DNA of 64,000 bases from the NCBI GenBank assembly GCA_032622095.1, contig CP136066.1, forward strand, positions 187,832,716-187,896,715, in the 5' to 3' direction. Source of the stretch: Siphonodentalium dalli. Its lineage: Eukaryota > Mollusca > Scaphopoda > Gadilida > Siphonodentaliidae. The notes below the pieces were generated by a model. The model was not told where the DNA came from, ran no database searches, and worked only from the letters and a program-made list of their open reading frames with translations. Positions 1 to 13,100 of the stretch are shown here, piece after piece. The translations under genes and the position numbers were made by a program. Position 1 is the first letter of the stretch. Each line of letters starts with the position of its first letter.

Positions 1-962
1 GTATGCTATGAGATTATCGACTTACCGGTACATGCCGTGAGTGTGATGGTATAGTGTTTGTATGCTATGAGATTATCAACTTACCAGTACATGCCGTGAG
101 TGTGATGGTATAGTGTGTGTATGCTATGAGATTATCAACTTACCAGTACATGCCGTGAGTGTGATGGTATAGTGTTTGTATGCTATGAGATTATCAACTT
201 ACCAGTACATGCCGTGAGTGTGATGGTATAGTGTGTGTATGCTATGAGATTATCGACTTACCAGTACATTCCGTGAGTGTGACGGTATAGTGTGTGTATG
301 CTATGAGATTATCGACTTACCAGTACATGCCGTGAGTGTGACAGTATAGGCTGTGTATGCTATGAGATTATCGACTTACCGGTACATGCCGTGAGTGTGA
401 CGGTAGAGTGTGTGTATGCTATGAGATTATCGACTTACCGGTACATGCCGTGAGTGTGATGGTATAGTGTTTGTATGCTATGAGATTATCAACTTACCAG
501 TACATGCCGTGAGTGTGACAGTATAGGCTGTGTATGCTATGAGATTATCGACTTACCAGTACATTCCGTGAGTGTGATGGTATAGTGTGTGTATGCTATG
601 AGATTATCGACTTACCAGTACATGCCGTGAGTGTGACAGTATAGGCTGTGTATGCTATGAGATTATCGACTTACCGGTACATGCCGTGAGTGTGACGGTA
701 GAGTGTGTGTATGCTATGAGATTATCGACTTACCGGTACATGCCGTGAGTGTGATGGTATAGTGTCTGTATGCTATGAGATTATCGACTTACCGGTACAT
801 GCCGTGAGTGTGATGGTATAGTGTTTGTATGCTATGAGATTATCAACTTACCAGTACATGCCGTGAGTGTGATGGTAAAGGCTGTGTATGCTATGAGATT
901 ACTGACTTACCAGTACATGCCGTGAGTGTGACAGTATAGGCTGTGTATGCTATGAGATTATC
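1..962 (-). repeat. 59-bp minisatellite built from an exon edge and its splice donor
   Basis: Unit starts recur exactly every 59 bp at 1, 60, 119 and so on to 945, giving 16 full copies plus the exonic one, and the array runs off the left edge. On the minus strand each unit is 52 nt of exon 3' end followed by gtaagtc, so 16 near-identical splice donors are present. Variant bases (for example attcc for atgcc in the copies near 237 and 532) suggest a higher-order repeat of five units (295 bp). Confidence 0.97.
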
Positions 963-1129
963 CACCTGTATTGAGAATACACCCCTTTCTTTGACAGTTA
1001 TTTTTGGTTCAGGGAAGCGTATTTCATAGAATTCAATCTCGCCGTTCGCTGTTAGTGGTGACTTCCAGGAAACCTCGGCCGACGTAGGACTCAGTAGGAT
1101 TATATCTGGCGGAAACACCCCAGACGGAC
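911..1129 (-). CDS. USH2A: usherin-like exon: FN3, 3' edge expanded into a minisatellite
   Basis: 219 nt, phase 1 to 1; acceptor tttcag, donor gtaagt. It encodes PSGVFPPDIILLSPTSAEVS, WKSPLTANGEIEFYEIRFPE and VDNLIAYTAYTVTLTACTG. The last 52 nt plus 7 intronic nt form the unit of the 59-bp array at 1-962. Reading through the proximal donor reaches TAG within eight codons, so the first donor must be chosen to keep the protein. The next exon lies outside the window. Confidence 0.9.
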
Positions 1130-4100
1130 CTGAAATAACCAAAACTTCTTGAAGCCCTGTGACAGTTTGATATCTGAAATTATGCAATTTTGTTTGCATC
1201 CCTTTATATTCTGCAGGAAAAGCCTTATTAAAATCATAAAATTTTGAAAAGTCGGGTCTCGACTTTTTGTTCATGTTATTCTATTCCTGATATTGTAAAA
1301 ATAGGGAGTGTTTGTTGCATTATTGAAAAAAAATTGAAAATATCCAGGGGTGTGGGAAACATTTCTCAGACATGTATGAAACTTTTTTAAGTTTAGGCCA
1401 TTTTTGGGACCATTTTAGTAAGTTTTATTGCTTATGCAATGTGTCCATGAATTCTATGTTCAGAGAGACCTAGACTGATATATACAGGGTATTTAGATAT
1501 TTTACAACAAGAAACAATCTATACTGACAGCAAAAGGCAGTTTTTATGTTAAAATTACATTATCTTTAAAGGGGCATTGTACACTAAATCCGGCTATTTT
1601 TGTTACAATCTCGTTTTCTCGCTAAAAAGCTGGAAAAAAAAAAAAAATTCAACTATTTTTGGCCTTACAACTCTAAGTACACTAAATCCGTCCATTTTTG
1701 GGACAATCTCCTTTTATACTCAACAGAATATATGCAACAAATGAATGAATTTGAGCCATGGATGAGTGCAAAATACACTCATTTACCATATGAAAAATAC
1801 AAACAACATGGTCTTTATAAAGAAAATGAATTTATGACTGGAGTCATAAATTCATTTTCATTATAATTACCATGTTGTTTGCATCGTTCATAGAGAGCAT
1901 GAGTGTATTTTGCACTAATCCATGGCTCAAATTCATTCATTTGTTGTATATATTCTGTTGAGTATAAAAGGAGATTGTCCCAAAAATGGCCAGATTTAGG
2001 GTACAGTCCCCCAATTTAATTTTTTTTTAGCTTCCGAAAACATTGCGTTTGGGTCCTCTTGTCCACCACCATACCCCATCATACATACACAGAATTATTT
2101 TTTGAAAACAGCTCAATATTTTTATTACTTGAGCAAGCTTTTTGCAGAGAATAATATGAAAACTGAATATTCTGGGTACTTATCAACCCATCTCATCCCT
2201 CTTCAAAATTAGTAGACATAATTTGAAAATTCAAATGAGCCATGTCCATTTAACCCTTTCTGTACTAAATGGATTCTCCTATCAGTAATAAAAGTACACA
2301 TTGGAATGGCCTATTATTCATCTGGAGGGATGTTCAGGAAACATGAGCAGACAATAGAAAGTGCAGAAGGAACCCTATTCATTGGTGGGAAATGTTCAGA
2401 TAATAAGTTCAATAAAACAACCGGTTGAACTTATTATCTGAATATTTCCTAAAGGATAACTACTCGTCAATGAGTATTTAGTAAAGAAAGGGTTAATCAG
2501 TAAATAGCCCTAGAAAAACATCATCTCAATCAACAACATACCAAACCATACACTTATTCCTGAGAAAATTGCTTTGTATGAATCCTTCAAGGATGAATAG
2601 TAAGACCAAAAGAGAATTTTTCGTAGGGAATTTGTTTTGTAAAGTCAGTCACAAATTATGATTAAATAATACAAACTTACGTGTAGATTGTGTCCTGACT
2701 TTTGACCAATCACTTTGTCCGATTCCTGCTGTTGTAGCCGCTTTAATTCGGTAGAAGTAAACTGTGTACGGTCGGAGTTCAATAGATTCATCCATATACA
2801 CGAGCCGAGATGTGGACGGGATGACGGCTATAACCTGCACTGAGGCATTGTTAGCCCCCATTTTCTCTATTGTATACTGAGTAAGAACACCGTTCTTCTG
2901 TGATGGCAGATTCCAGGATAAGGACACTGACGTCGGCGTCAGGGATTCTAGTGTTGGTGGTGCGATACCCTGTGGTGCTAAAAGATAGATCACATGACCA
3001 ATGATAGATATTTTTTAAAAACTGGAAAAAATTGTTATGGTATAGTTAGCCAACTCTTGATTGTTTTAATTTGAAGAAAAAAAAACTATCAACGAGGTAG
3101 CAGGTAATTGGTAGAACAGTGGCCATAGCTATGATATTAGTTTCCACAAAAGCATAAAAAGCATTTCACAACACAATCTGTGACAATAGCATGCACCAAT
3201 GATGAATCAGACGCTAAGGCCAAATAAAAAAAATAGTATTTGAGTCCCAAACACTGCTGCATTGAAATAAATGGCCGCATTAGACACTTTACTTCTATTT
3301 GTTATATTAAGACCAAAAACCAAAATAAAACTAAAAAAAACAAAAAAACAATTTAAATTGGTATGTTTTTACCAACATGTCCATATACTCCCTCAATATT
3401 TTCTGAATCAGAATTTTTTTTTCTGAGACTCAAACAATTTATTATTTTTTTAACCTAATGCTGTGGATTTTTTTTTCATATTAATTGCACACTGTGTGCA
3501 AGGACCTTAAGTCAATCATTGTTTTTGAGATTACATACCATCCTGGAAGGTCTTGGCGGTACTTGAGTTTAGACTGACGATACATCCAATAACAGTGCAC
3601 GCCTCCACGAGGTATGTGTATTCTGTGTGCGGAAGAAGCTCAGTCACTGTGTATGATGTCGTATTACCAGGAACCTGCCAAAATATGACACACAAAATAT
3701 TTAAACAAGTAAAAGCTAAAATGTTAATCTTGTATACTCATTGGTTTATTGGTTTAAAGTAATGTGAAACATTACACAGGGGTATTCAGAGAAGAATAAC
3801 AAATAACCATGTCCAATGTAGTTATTTTCATATCTAGATCTATAGGCAGAAAATGGCATCATTTTTAGGACGGAATTATATACAGTGGCTCTAGTTGGCA
3901 AAGTCATTGCCGTATGTTTCTTGGCTGATATAACTAAGAATATTTGCATTTGTGCGCAGTTCAGAGGTCATGTTCTCTGAAACGGTAGAGCCAATAACCT
4001 TTGAATTTTCAACAATCTTAGTTGATTGCTGCCTTCTTCAAGGGAAGATATAGTCTGTGTACTATGGCCAAGTAAATAAAAATTCCATATTCTCAGGCAC

Positions 4101-7100
4101 CACCCTCGTGACTGAAATTTTCTTTTAAAAAGCCTTGTCAAACATTTGTGACCCGCCATATCAAATCCAGTCGTAAGTTGGGATTTTTTTTACCCTGTGC
4201 CAATGCATTCTCTTATATATGCGAGTCGACCATAGGTCGCCTCGCATATATAAGAGAATGCATTGGCCTAACAATTTAGTTTTTTTCAATTTTTAGGACA
4301 TAAAATAAAAAACATCCATTACCCTGCAGGGAGCCCCACACATATATAGAAGCATATAGAAGAGTGTGGTCGGCTCATGTTTGTCTGGGGCTCTGTATGG
4401 GTGAAATTATAAAATTGTTAAAGAATACAAGAAAAAATTATTAAAATTGTAAAAAATTGTTAGGCCAATACATTCTCTTATATATGCGAGGCGACCTATG
4501 GTCGACTCGCATATATAAGAGAATGCATTGGCACAGGGTAAAAAAATCCCGACTTACAACTGGATTTGATATGGCGGGTCACATTTGTTCAATATTTTCT
4601 GTTAGAAATATTACAAACAAAAGTGAATCTTTTTTTATTCTGGAGTATGTTTTCCAGATTTTGGGAAATTTACAAAAATAAATAGCCTCCCTCCCTCATA
4701 TCAAAATTTAAATCTTATTGCCTGAGAACACCGATATTTTATTTTCATGGCCTAACTTATAAATTTGATTCACTGAATTAAGCACACAATATTCTCATGA
4801 AGAGCACTCACACTATACTTCACACTACCATCCTCATATATTCTGTATTCTGTAATCAGTCCATTGTTCTCCATCGGTGGCGTCCATGTTAGATCCATCA
4901 GTCGTGCCTCCACTCTGGTTATCAGTGGTGGGTCGAGTGCCTCAGGAACTGGAATAAATTAATAAACCATGATTCTAAATAATGCCTGGATGCTATATGA
5001 GACCTACTAGTGTCACAGAATGATGTTCCACCCCACCTTGCCACATCCCTGGAACATCGTTGCATTAGCTTCTAGCCAATGATGTACTAAATGGGATGGA
5101 GGTAAACTAGAGATACAGTAATGCCCTAAATAATCGACTCCTTAACCACATCAGAATTATGGGTAACTTTTCATGATTTAGTCGGAAATATGGCTTGTTG
5201 CCATTCATCGTGAGCGCTTTCTGATGAATGGCAACAAGCCATATTTCCAACTAAATCCTGAAAAATTACCCATAATTCTGCTGCTGCTGTTAAGGAGTCG
5301 ATTATTTAGGGCATTACTGTAGCTAGGACAGTTGTACCAAAAAAGTTAGTGTGATCTCTCAGCATTGTTTACCAGGGTAGAAATATAACTCTGGGAGTGT
5401 TTTGCCAGTGCAGATATAATATCTATAGGTATTCTCACCAGGATTGCACTAGTGACGAAATTCTGACAACCCACCATTAAATCACTAATATTCAAAACTA
5501 GGCCAGCACTATCACTTATAAGTGGCCAATTTCGACAAACATCGAGTCCCTTCCTTTGTCTAAGCACTGGCAGACTAGTTTTCTTCCTAGCAAACATCAA
5601 AAACAACAAAGTGAAGTCCATTCAACCAAACTACTGCTGAATTGGTCACTGTCACCAGAAAAAGTGAGAAAGAGTACACAGGAATCGCAGAAAGTAGTGA
5701 AGGGTACACATGATTGGATTTTGCTCTCAACTTAATGTCTGTTCTTGGGTCTACTTGGTCTATGCTCATGGAAAATATATTTTCTAACCTCATAGAAATC
5801 ACTTCCATAATTTGATTGTACACAGCATAAATATTTAAATGATCATTATGATTATGCAAATAAACAGTTAAAGTGATGTGGAACACTCTGCTCGGGTCAT
5901 TGAATGGGAATACAGAATAATGCAGTTATTTTAATAAATTGTTTTATTACATGATCCTACCCTTATTCCATTCAATAAACCCATTCTATAAATTTTGATA
6001 TGAATTGTTCGTTGCATAACAGGAAATAGTGACAGGTGACCTTTGACTTCCGGTTTGTCGTCTGTTTACATTCCGTATACTACATCTCAAAATACTATGG
6101 CTTCCAATAATTTTCCAACAATCTCTAATATAGGAAGAGTTTGAAATGTTATTAATTACATCATTAAATACGTCAAAGAGTATTTATTTATCTGGGACTA
6201 TTTCTTTACGCGGGCAAACAATGCATAGTTACGTAAAATGTCATCGCTTGACTTATTGTTGATTTAAGTATGTTTTATCAAGGTTTTGGATCATATAATA
6301 AATAGAATAATAAATAGAATCTACAACTCGCCAAAGGCTCGGTCCAGACCTAATTTACTGGACTCATTTTGTAAATTCCGCTATAAACTGGGGACTCATT
6401 TTAGATCCTCTATATCTGTATAAAATATGAATTATATGAAGCTACTCTGTTTAACAGAATCATTACCGTTCATGTTATCGTGAAAATTTGTCCTGAATTA
6501 AGGAGTACATATTACCATTCTGCAGATTTTAGATGTTGTGTTTTCTGAATTGGTATGATCATTAGTTGAATGCTACATTCTTTCAGTTGGAAAGGTGCCT
6601 GGGTATCCACTTATCAGTAATTGTTCACTGAATTAAGCACACGGTATGTCTTTAAATCTTGAGCGTTAAATTTCAGGCAACACTTTTAGAATCATATTAA
6701 CCTCTTCCCATCTTTAATTGAAAGCTACGTACCCTTCACCACATTTTGGAAGCCTGTGTACACATTCACACTTTTTGGTGACTGAAAACTTCAGCCCTTT
6801 TAGTCGGGGAGTGTGAGCCAATTTACAGGTGAAACAGGGGATAAATGTTTACTTTGCTAAAGCAAATATGGTGTGATCTCACATCTAAAATCTGCTTAGG
6901 AAAAAAAATTGTATATATTTATATAATAATTAAAAAATAGAAAAAAGTTTTTAATCAATGTTGCATTTTCCATAAATATTCAACTACAGTATTGGTTAGG
7001 CTGATTGGTATTGAAAATACAGAAATTTGCTGTAGTGGTGTTCATTTGTTTGGGAAAATCAATTCTATTTCACTAAGAGATTTCAGCTTACCATCTTGAA

Positions 7101-10100
7101 GGGTAGTCTGAGTTGCCCAATCTGAGGTTGTCGATCCAATGCTATTTGTTGCCACAATCCTGAACTGATATTCAGTAAATGGAGTCAGCTTCGTCTTTTT
7201 ATACGATAATGTGGTAGTTGGACCAAATATACTGAAAATAAAATTATATATGTATCATGATCCACCCATCTATAGGTTTGATCTTGATATTTGATAACTT
7301 ATAACTGGTAATACTCAGACGGATCCGGACCCAAATTCTGATGTAGATTTTTCTCCATGGTCTCTATCAATATGTTATATATTTTCCTATACTATCTAGA
7401 TAACTAGTTCCTGGATTGTATAGATAATGTTTTAATGGATGGAAAGAACGCAAATGTTCATCAGAGGCTGTAACTCTGACAAACATGAGAGGGCAAAACC
7501 GAAGTCAATAATTTTAGGTTTTCTCATGGAGCTCCTTCACCATTCCCTTTTAAAAACAAGAACTCGTTCATGAGAAACAATGTCAGAGTACAGTGAAACC
7601 TGCTTTGGGCGACCACTGCCAAGAGCGACCACCTCGCTTTAACGACCGGATTGGCTTTGTATGGACTGGTTTTACAATATAAATGACCTGCCGTGAGCGA
7701 CCACCTGTCAAACGCGACCAGCAGTGATTTGTGGCAAAAATGACAAAATTTACCCGTTATGAACGACCACCAGGCATGAAAAATAAGTCTTTAACCAGTG
7801 CTTTTCCAACATGAGCCCCAGATGCTTCAGCAGGATGCATTTCTTTGATTAAAATTATTTGCAATCAGTTGCTTCATCACAGACTATAATTTGGGGATTC
7901 CCCACCGGGACATGTGACTAAGCGGAATTCCCAGCAGGGGGATATAACATTGGTTCATTTTAATCCAAAAGTAGTATTTGGGAACGTGGATTATAAAAAC
8001 TTCATCACTCTTATTTTTGACGTGAATGTTGACGAAGTGTTTGACCTAACTAATGTATGATGAAATACAAAAAAGATCCTATATTCCATAGTAGCATAAA
8101 ATTGAGATTCTGCCTGGCTGTACTGTTTTTAGCGATAGGCCTATCATTAATCCAGTCGCTGCCTCTTGTGGCGAAGCATGAAAACGCTTAGGGAAAAGTG
8201 TCAAACTTACTCAACGCAGGGATTTAATGTCTGCACCCGAAGCATTAAAGGAACCTTTGTTTAATAAATACAGGAGTTCGCATCCTCATTGAAAGAACCA
8301 TCAACACGCTGACAATGCATGCTTTCCAACTTTTTATAATGCTCATTCCCGGGCTTCATATTAAATTAAAATCATTCCATGTGACATCATCAAATACTAG
8401 TAGAAGTTTGCAGACACTACGCAATGAACTGTGTCGCAACAATAGAAACACCAAAGAGATATTCCGTAGTCGCGAAATTGAGGTCAATCATGCACGTGTC
8501 CAGAATCATTACAGGTTAGGTCAAGGACACCCACTGTTCATGAATTTTCTGCTGTTTGCAGTTTTATTCGAAGATACTAATACATTCGAAATAATATAAT
8601 ATGTGAGACAGGAATGAAATAAAGACACGCAGTGACGACTGATGTACATTTATTTATTCCCATTTTATCAAGTTATCATGTTGGGAGTTGATTTGCGCCC
8701 CGGCAATCTGTCTTGTTCTTCCTTCTGTCACGACTCACGTGCCCGATGTATTCTCTGATCGGCTGTTCTACTGCATTATTTAACATGCATTTACCTGTAT
8801 AAATTTTTTATTTTTTTTACTAATATAAATTTAAAGTATACTTTACTAAAAAAAGATTAAATCTATAATCACAATAATTTTTAACCAGTTTGTGTATAAA
8901 AATAATTCACTTGTTCAGACATCTAACACTGATAATAGATGTCAGTTCAGTTGAAATTGGAACAAACCTGTCGTTGTGTTGGCAAAATGGGTGGTCTCTC
9001 ATAACAGGTTTCACTGTAATGTTATAATATGAATTAATGAGGACTCCTGTTATCGCGATGGTTAGCCCTGCCTCTGGTTCCACCTACTGCTCTATGAAGA
9101 CTCCTGGCAACGTGACTATTAGCCATGCCTACAGGTTCTACCTACCTCTCTATCAGGGATCCTGGGAGAGTTTCTTTAAATTCCAGTTCGTAAAATGGAT
9201 CGTCGAGACTATTAGCTCGACCTACAGGTTTCCAGGTGACTCTTATTGAGGTTGATGTATCTGACACAAGAACAGGGGAAAGAACTCCGTCTGGTTCTGA
9301 AATAAGGAAAAGACATAAATGTAAAGATGAATATGATTCTATAAAAATATCATCCCTGTTGTGCAAGATATTTAAAAGATTAAATCGCAGAGGTTGGCGA
9401 AAATTGTTATTATACATTGTTTCAATTGAAATATTTGGTCGGGTATAAAACAACAGTTTCAGTAGCCAGTTGGTTATATGACAAAGGGATAGTTTTACTA
9501 CTAATATATATATTTTCCTTTGCTCTAACAGGGTCATTTGGAGGAACAAGAATTTATAAATATGTTCCAGATCATGATATTGATGACATGAGTTGGTGCT
9601 GCATTTCAACTCGATAACAATACTGGTTTTACCAAGCTGTTGTGTCAAATGTTTGGATGAACACAATTAAATATATTTATAACTAGAAACATATATTATT
9701 ATGTCAGCTCTTGCACTTAGCCAATCAGTGTCGATATATAGTGATGGTATATGAAGCCATATTAGGTCGGTGACCTAATATGAAATCAATATTAGGTGCT
9801 TATCCGCCATCTTGTTTTTTTCAGAAACTCAGTCGCCTCAGGAATATTTTTGGTGTATTTTGGCGCCAAGAAAGGTGATATCTGTCTGTCTGTGTATTTA
9901 AAGACATAGTACCATGTACCAAAACCTGCATGCGATATATTTGAGGAATTCTAAAGACTCATAAATTAACTATCAAACTCAACAAGTTGTCATACTTCTG
10001 GTAATTAGCCATTGACTCAATGTGTTGACGTTCAACGTCCATGACGCGTCACTGTGACGTTACATAAGTTAATGGCCATAGACGACACATTTATCTCACC

Positions 10101-13100
10101 AAAATACAATAAATTACAGCGAAGATTAATTAAATGGATATGCTGGATTTTGTCCACTGACATAATAAATACGTTACGGGATGCTTAGTGGTCGAATATG
10201 GTGTCATGTGAGGCTCAGCGAGATCAAAATTAGGCTCAGCCTACGGCCTCACCTAATATTAATCTCACTTCGCCTCACATATCACACCACTAAGCGCCCC
10301 GTAACTTATAATATATACCAATCAAATATTTCTATGGACAGGAGAACCATTACAACTTCTATATGGGCTAGCTGAGTATTCATTGATAAATCTACAATAA
10401 TATAAGCATCCTGTGTGTATGATAACTTACCTCCCCTCGGGAGATCTACGCCTCTCTCCTTACTGAGGAGGAATCCCTTCTCATTGCTGGCATTAATTTG
10501 GACAGTATAGTGCGAGAAAGGCACCAGATCGTATATAATAATCCATTCTTCAGATTTCACGGTCTTCATTACATTACGACGTTCACTGATGGTAGTGTAA
10601 TCACCTCTATCTGAAAAAAGATAACATATATAAGGTAAGAAAAATATTGGACGTGCGTATATTCATTTCAGTATATGATTCAACATGGGATCATGCAGTG
10701 GTTACTTTTATGATACTTAATATCTTAAAAGAATTAATCCTACCATGACTGGAGCTTCCTGAAATTTGCAAAAACCCTGTGACAATGCATTCTCTTACAT
10801 ATATCAGTATCTCATGACACTCTATTGGCCAATTTATCCCGTGTTTCAATTTTCACTGACCAGATTTCAACCATCTTGGGTATATAATTGATTATTTAAT
10901 TAAATTAATTATTAGTGCCCTTTTAAGACATCTAATGTCAACGGGACCTATATTAAGATTCCACGGGTCAAATTTCCCATATGTACAAATTTTCAGCTCC
11001 GATGGTCCAGCCATTTCTCTGTATAAGCAATCAGTAGATAAAATTTCAAGTTTGACACTGGGTGTCGCTAGTAGTCCCTCATGTGATGTCACATGAAGGA
11101 TGATTAACTATTCAGACTGCATAATCCATAATGGAATATTCAATCGCGTGAATCGACATAACTTCAGTTATGGGCGCAGACATCAATAATGTCTGAGAAA
11201 AAATACACCGATGTAATCCTTTAACCCTTTACCCAACAGAACGGCCCTGTGCCAATGCATTCTCTTATATATGCGAGGCGACCTATGGTCGACTCGCATA
11301 TATAAGAGAATGCATTGGCACAGGGCATAACTGTAACCATCACAATGTGGTCAATGAACCGGTTCCAATGATATCCATATTTGTATGGTGTTATTGAGAC
11401 AGACCGAAGATATTTTAGGCTGTTGAAGCTTTATTTGGGCGTTTTTGGCCGTTTTGTTGGGTAAAGGGTTAATTATCTTTACTATGGTATAACATTTATT
11501 GCAGGATACCATGCATGTTTGACAACAGGATGATTGACAGCGCTGGTTTTAAAATTTGATCCGTATTCTGCCTAGCAACAGTTGCTGGGGAAGACCGAGG
11601 TATGATTTTGCTCATACCTGTATAAGCGTGGAAGGTGTGTACTAAATGTTATGGCTTTACACTGATTTGACAGGGTTTTGCAACAATGAATAATGGTTGA
11701 TAATTTAGTTAAATCCCCCTATTAAATTCAGGGGCGCAGGGTTCAATCCTGTGATAATTCAGAGATGAAAGAGTTAAGTATAGATACAATGCAGAAGTAT
11801 TAGAATATATGGGCAGACTTTCTATGCTAAGGTAATTGAATCTGGACAGCTCGACTTGAGGACAATGCTTCCATTTTGCTATATATACACATTCTACTGA
11901 CACACACATATGGCACACTACACTCTGACCTATATATATTTCACATTTTAATCCTGCCACATACAAAATACTCACAAGGATCCATGTAAAAAAGTCCTGT
12001 AAAATATGCAGCATAATACAGCAGGCCGTTGGTGAAGTACGGCTGCGACCACATCAGCTTGACGGTTCGCGGGTTCTCTAATTCAACCTCGAGCGTTATA
12101 AATCCACTTGGAGCCGCCTCGGCACTGCGGCCGATGACCTCCAGACTGTACCCACATCCCTCCAGCGTGCATGCTCCGAGGCGGAAAGTGTTCATTGAAT
12201 ACGGTTTCAATCCAGTGACGATATACTCATTTGTAAGGTTGTTAACCACCTCTTCACCGTTGTGGTAGAGAATATAGTGAGTTATCTTTCCTGAAAGATG
12301 AGAAAAACGGTTCGAATCAGATATGTTGTGGTTGAGTTGTTGTAGCATAAGGAATGTGCTTGAGTTGAAGTTTGTTGGTATTATTGTGGTTATATCAGCC
12401 TGCTTATACTGTGAAATAGAAATGTTGAGAAAAATTCTGGTACAACCGGTTTTAAACTCCTCCCAAATTTTGATGAGTATGAGTCATGATCCAATCAGGT
12501 CAAAGTTTTGTACACAAGATTTTGTAATGTATTATTATTTGTTTGTCAAACAGCAGTTCTAGTTAAAACACAGACACGACAGCTATGGCAGTACTGAGTC
12601 TGGAGAATTTGGGGGGGATTTCCATTACCATCAGCCACAGGGCATGTCGTTGAAACGAGTAAAGTATAAATTAAAAAATATATGAGTTTAAAATGAGAGC
12701 ACCACTTTAAAAAATGCATCAATAAACAATAAATAATTAACAAGGGAGTTAACTTTTCAGATACCTCCTCATTTCTAATGGCCATAATTCATAAAAGCCT
12801 GAACAGATTCTTAAAATTCCAACGCCCATCGAATAAATCAAGTAAAAGCTACATTTTCCTATTATAATACACCATTCTAGGATAAACTGTTTCCAATTGT
12901 TGAAGATAGATGCTGATCACAAAAATCACAGAGAGAACCGGCTAATGGGTACCTTGATATCACAGGAGAAAATATATTGTCAACTTAAAAATCAATAATT
13001 ATCGATAAAAAACCCATATTTTGTACAAAAATCTTCATGTAGCGATAGCTCTAATATTAATCTCACAAAACCAATCGCATATTTGAATGGAAGTTGCCAC

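Noticed and set aside
1-962. CRISPR-like regular repeat
   Set aside because: Copies are contiguous 59-bp tandem units without unique spacers, and they derive from a coding exon edge in a eukaryotic gene.
1600-1866. 88-residue plus-strand frame
   Set aside because: Lies within MITE inverted repeats; no domain, no splice or promoter context.
8315-8599. 94-residue frame as transposase
   Set aside because: No DDE, HTH or CENP-B-like signature; kept only as part of a non-autonomous element.
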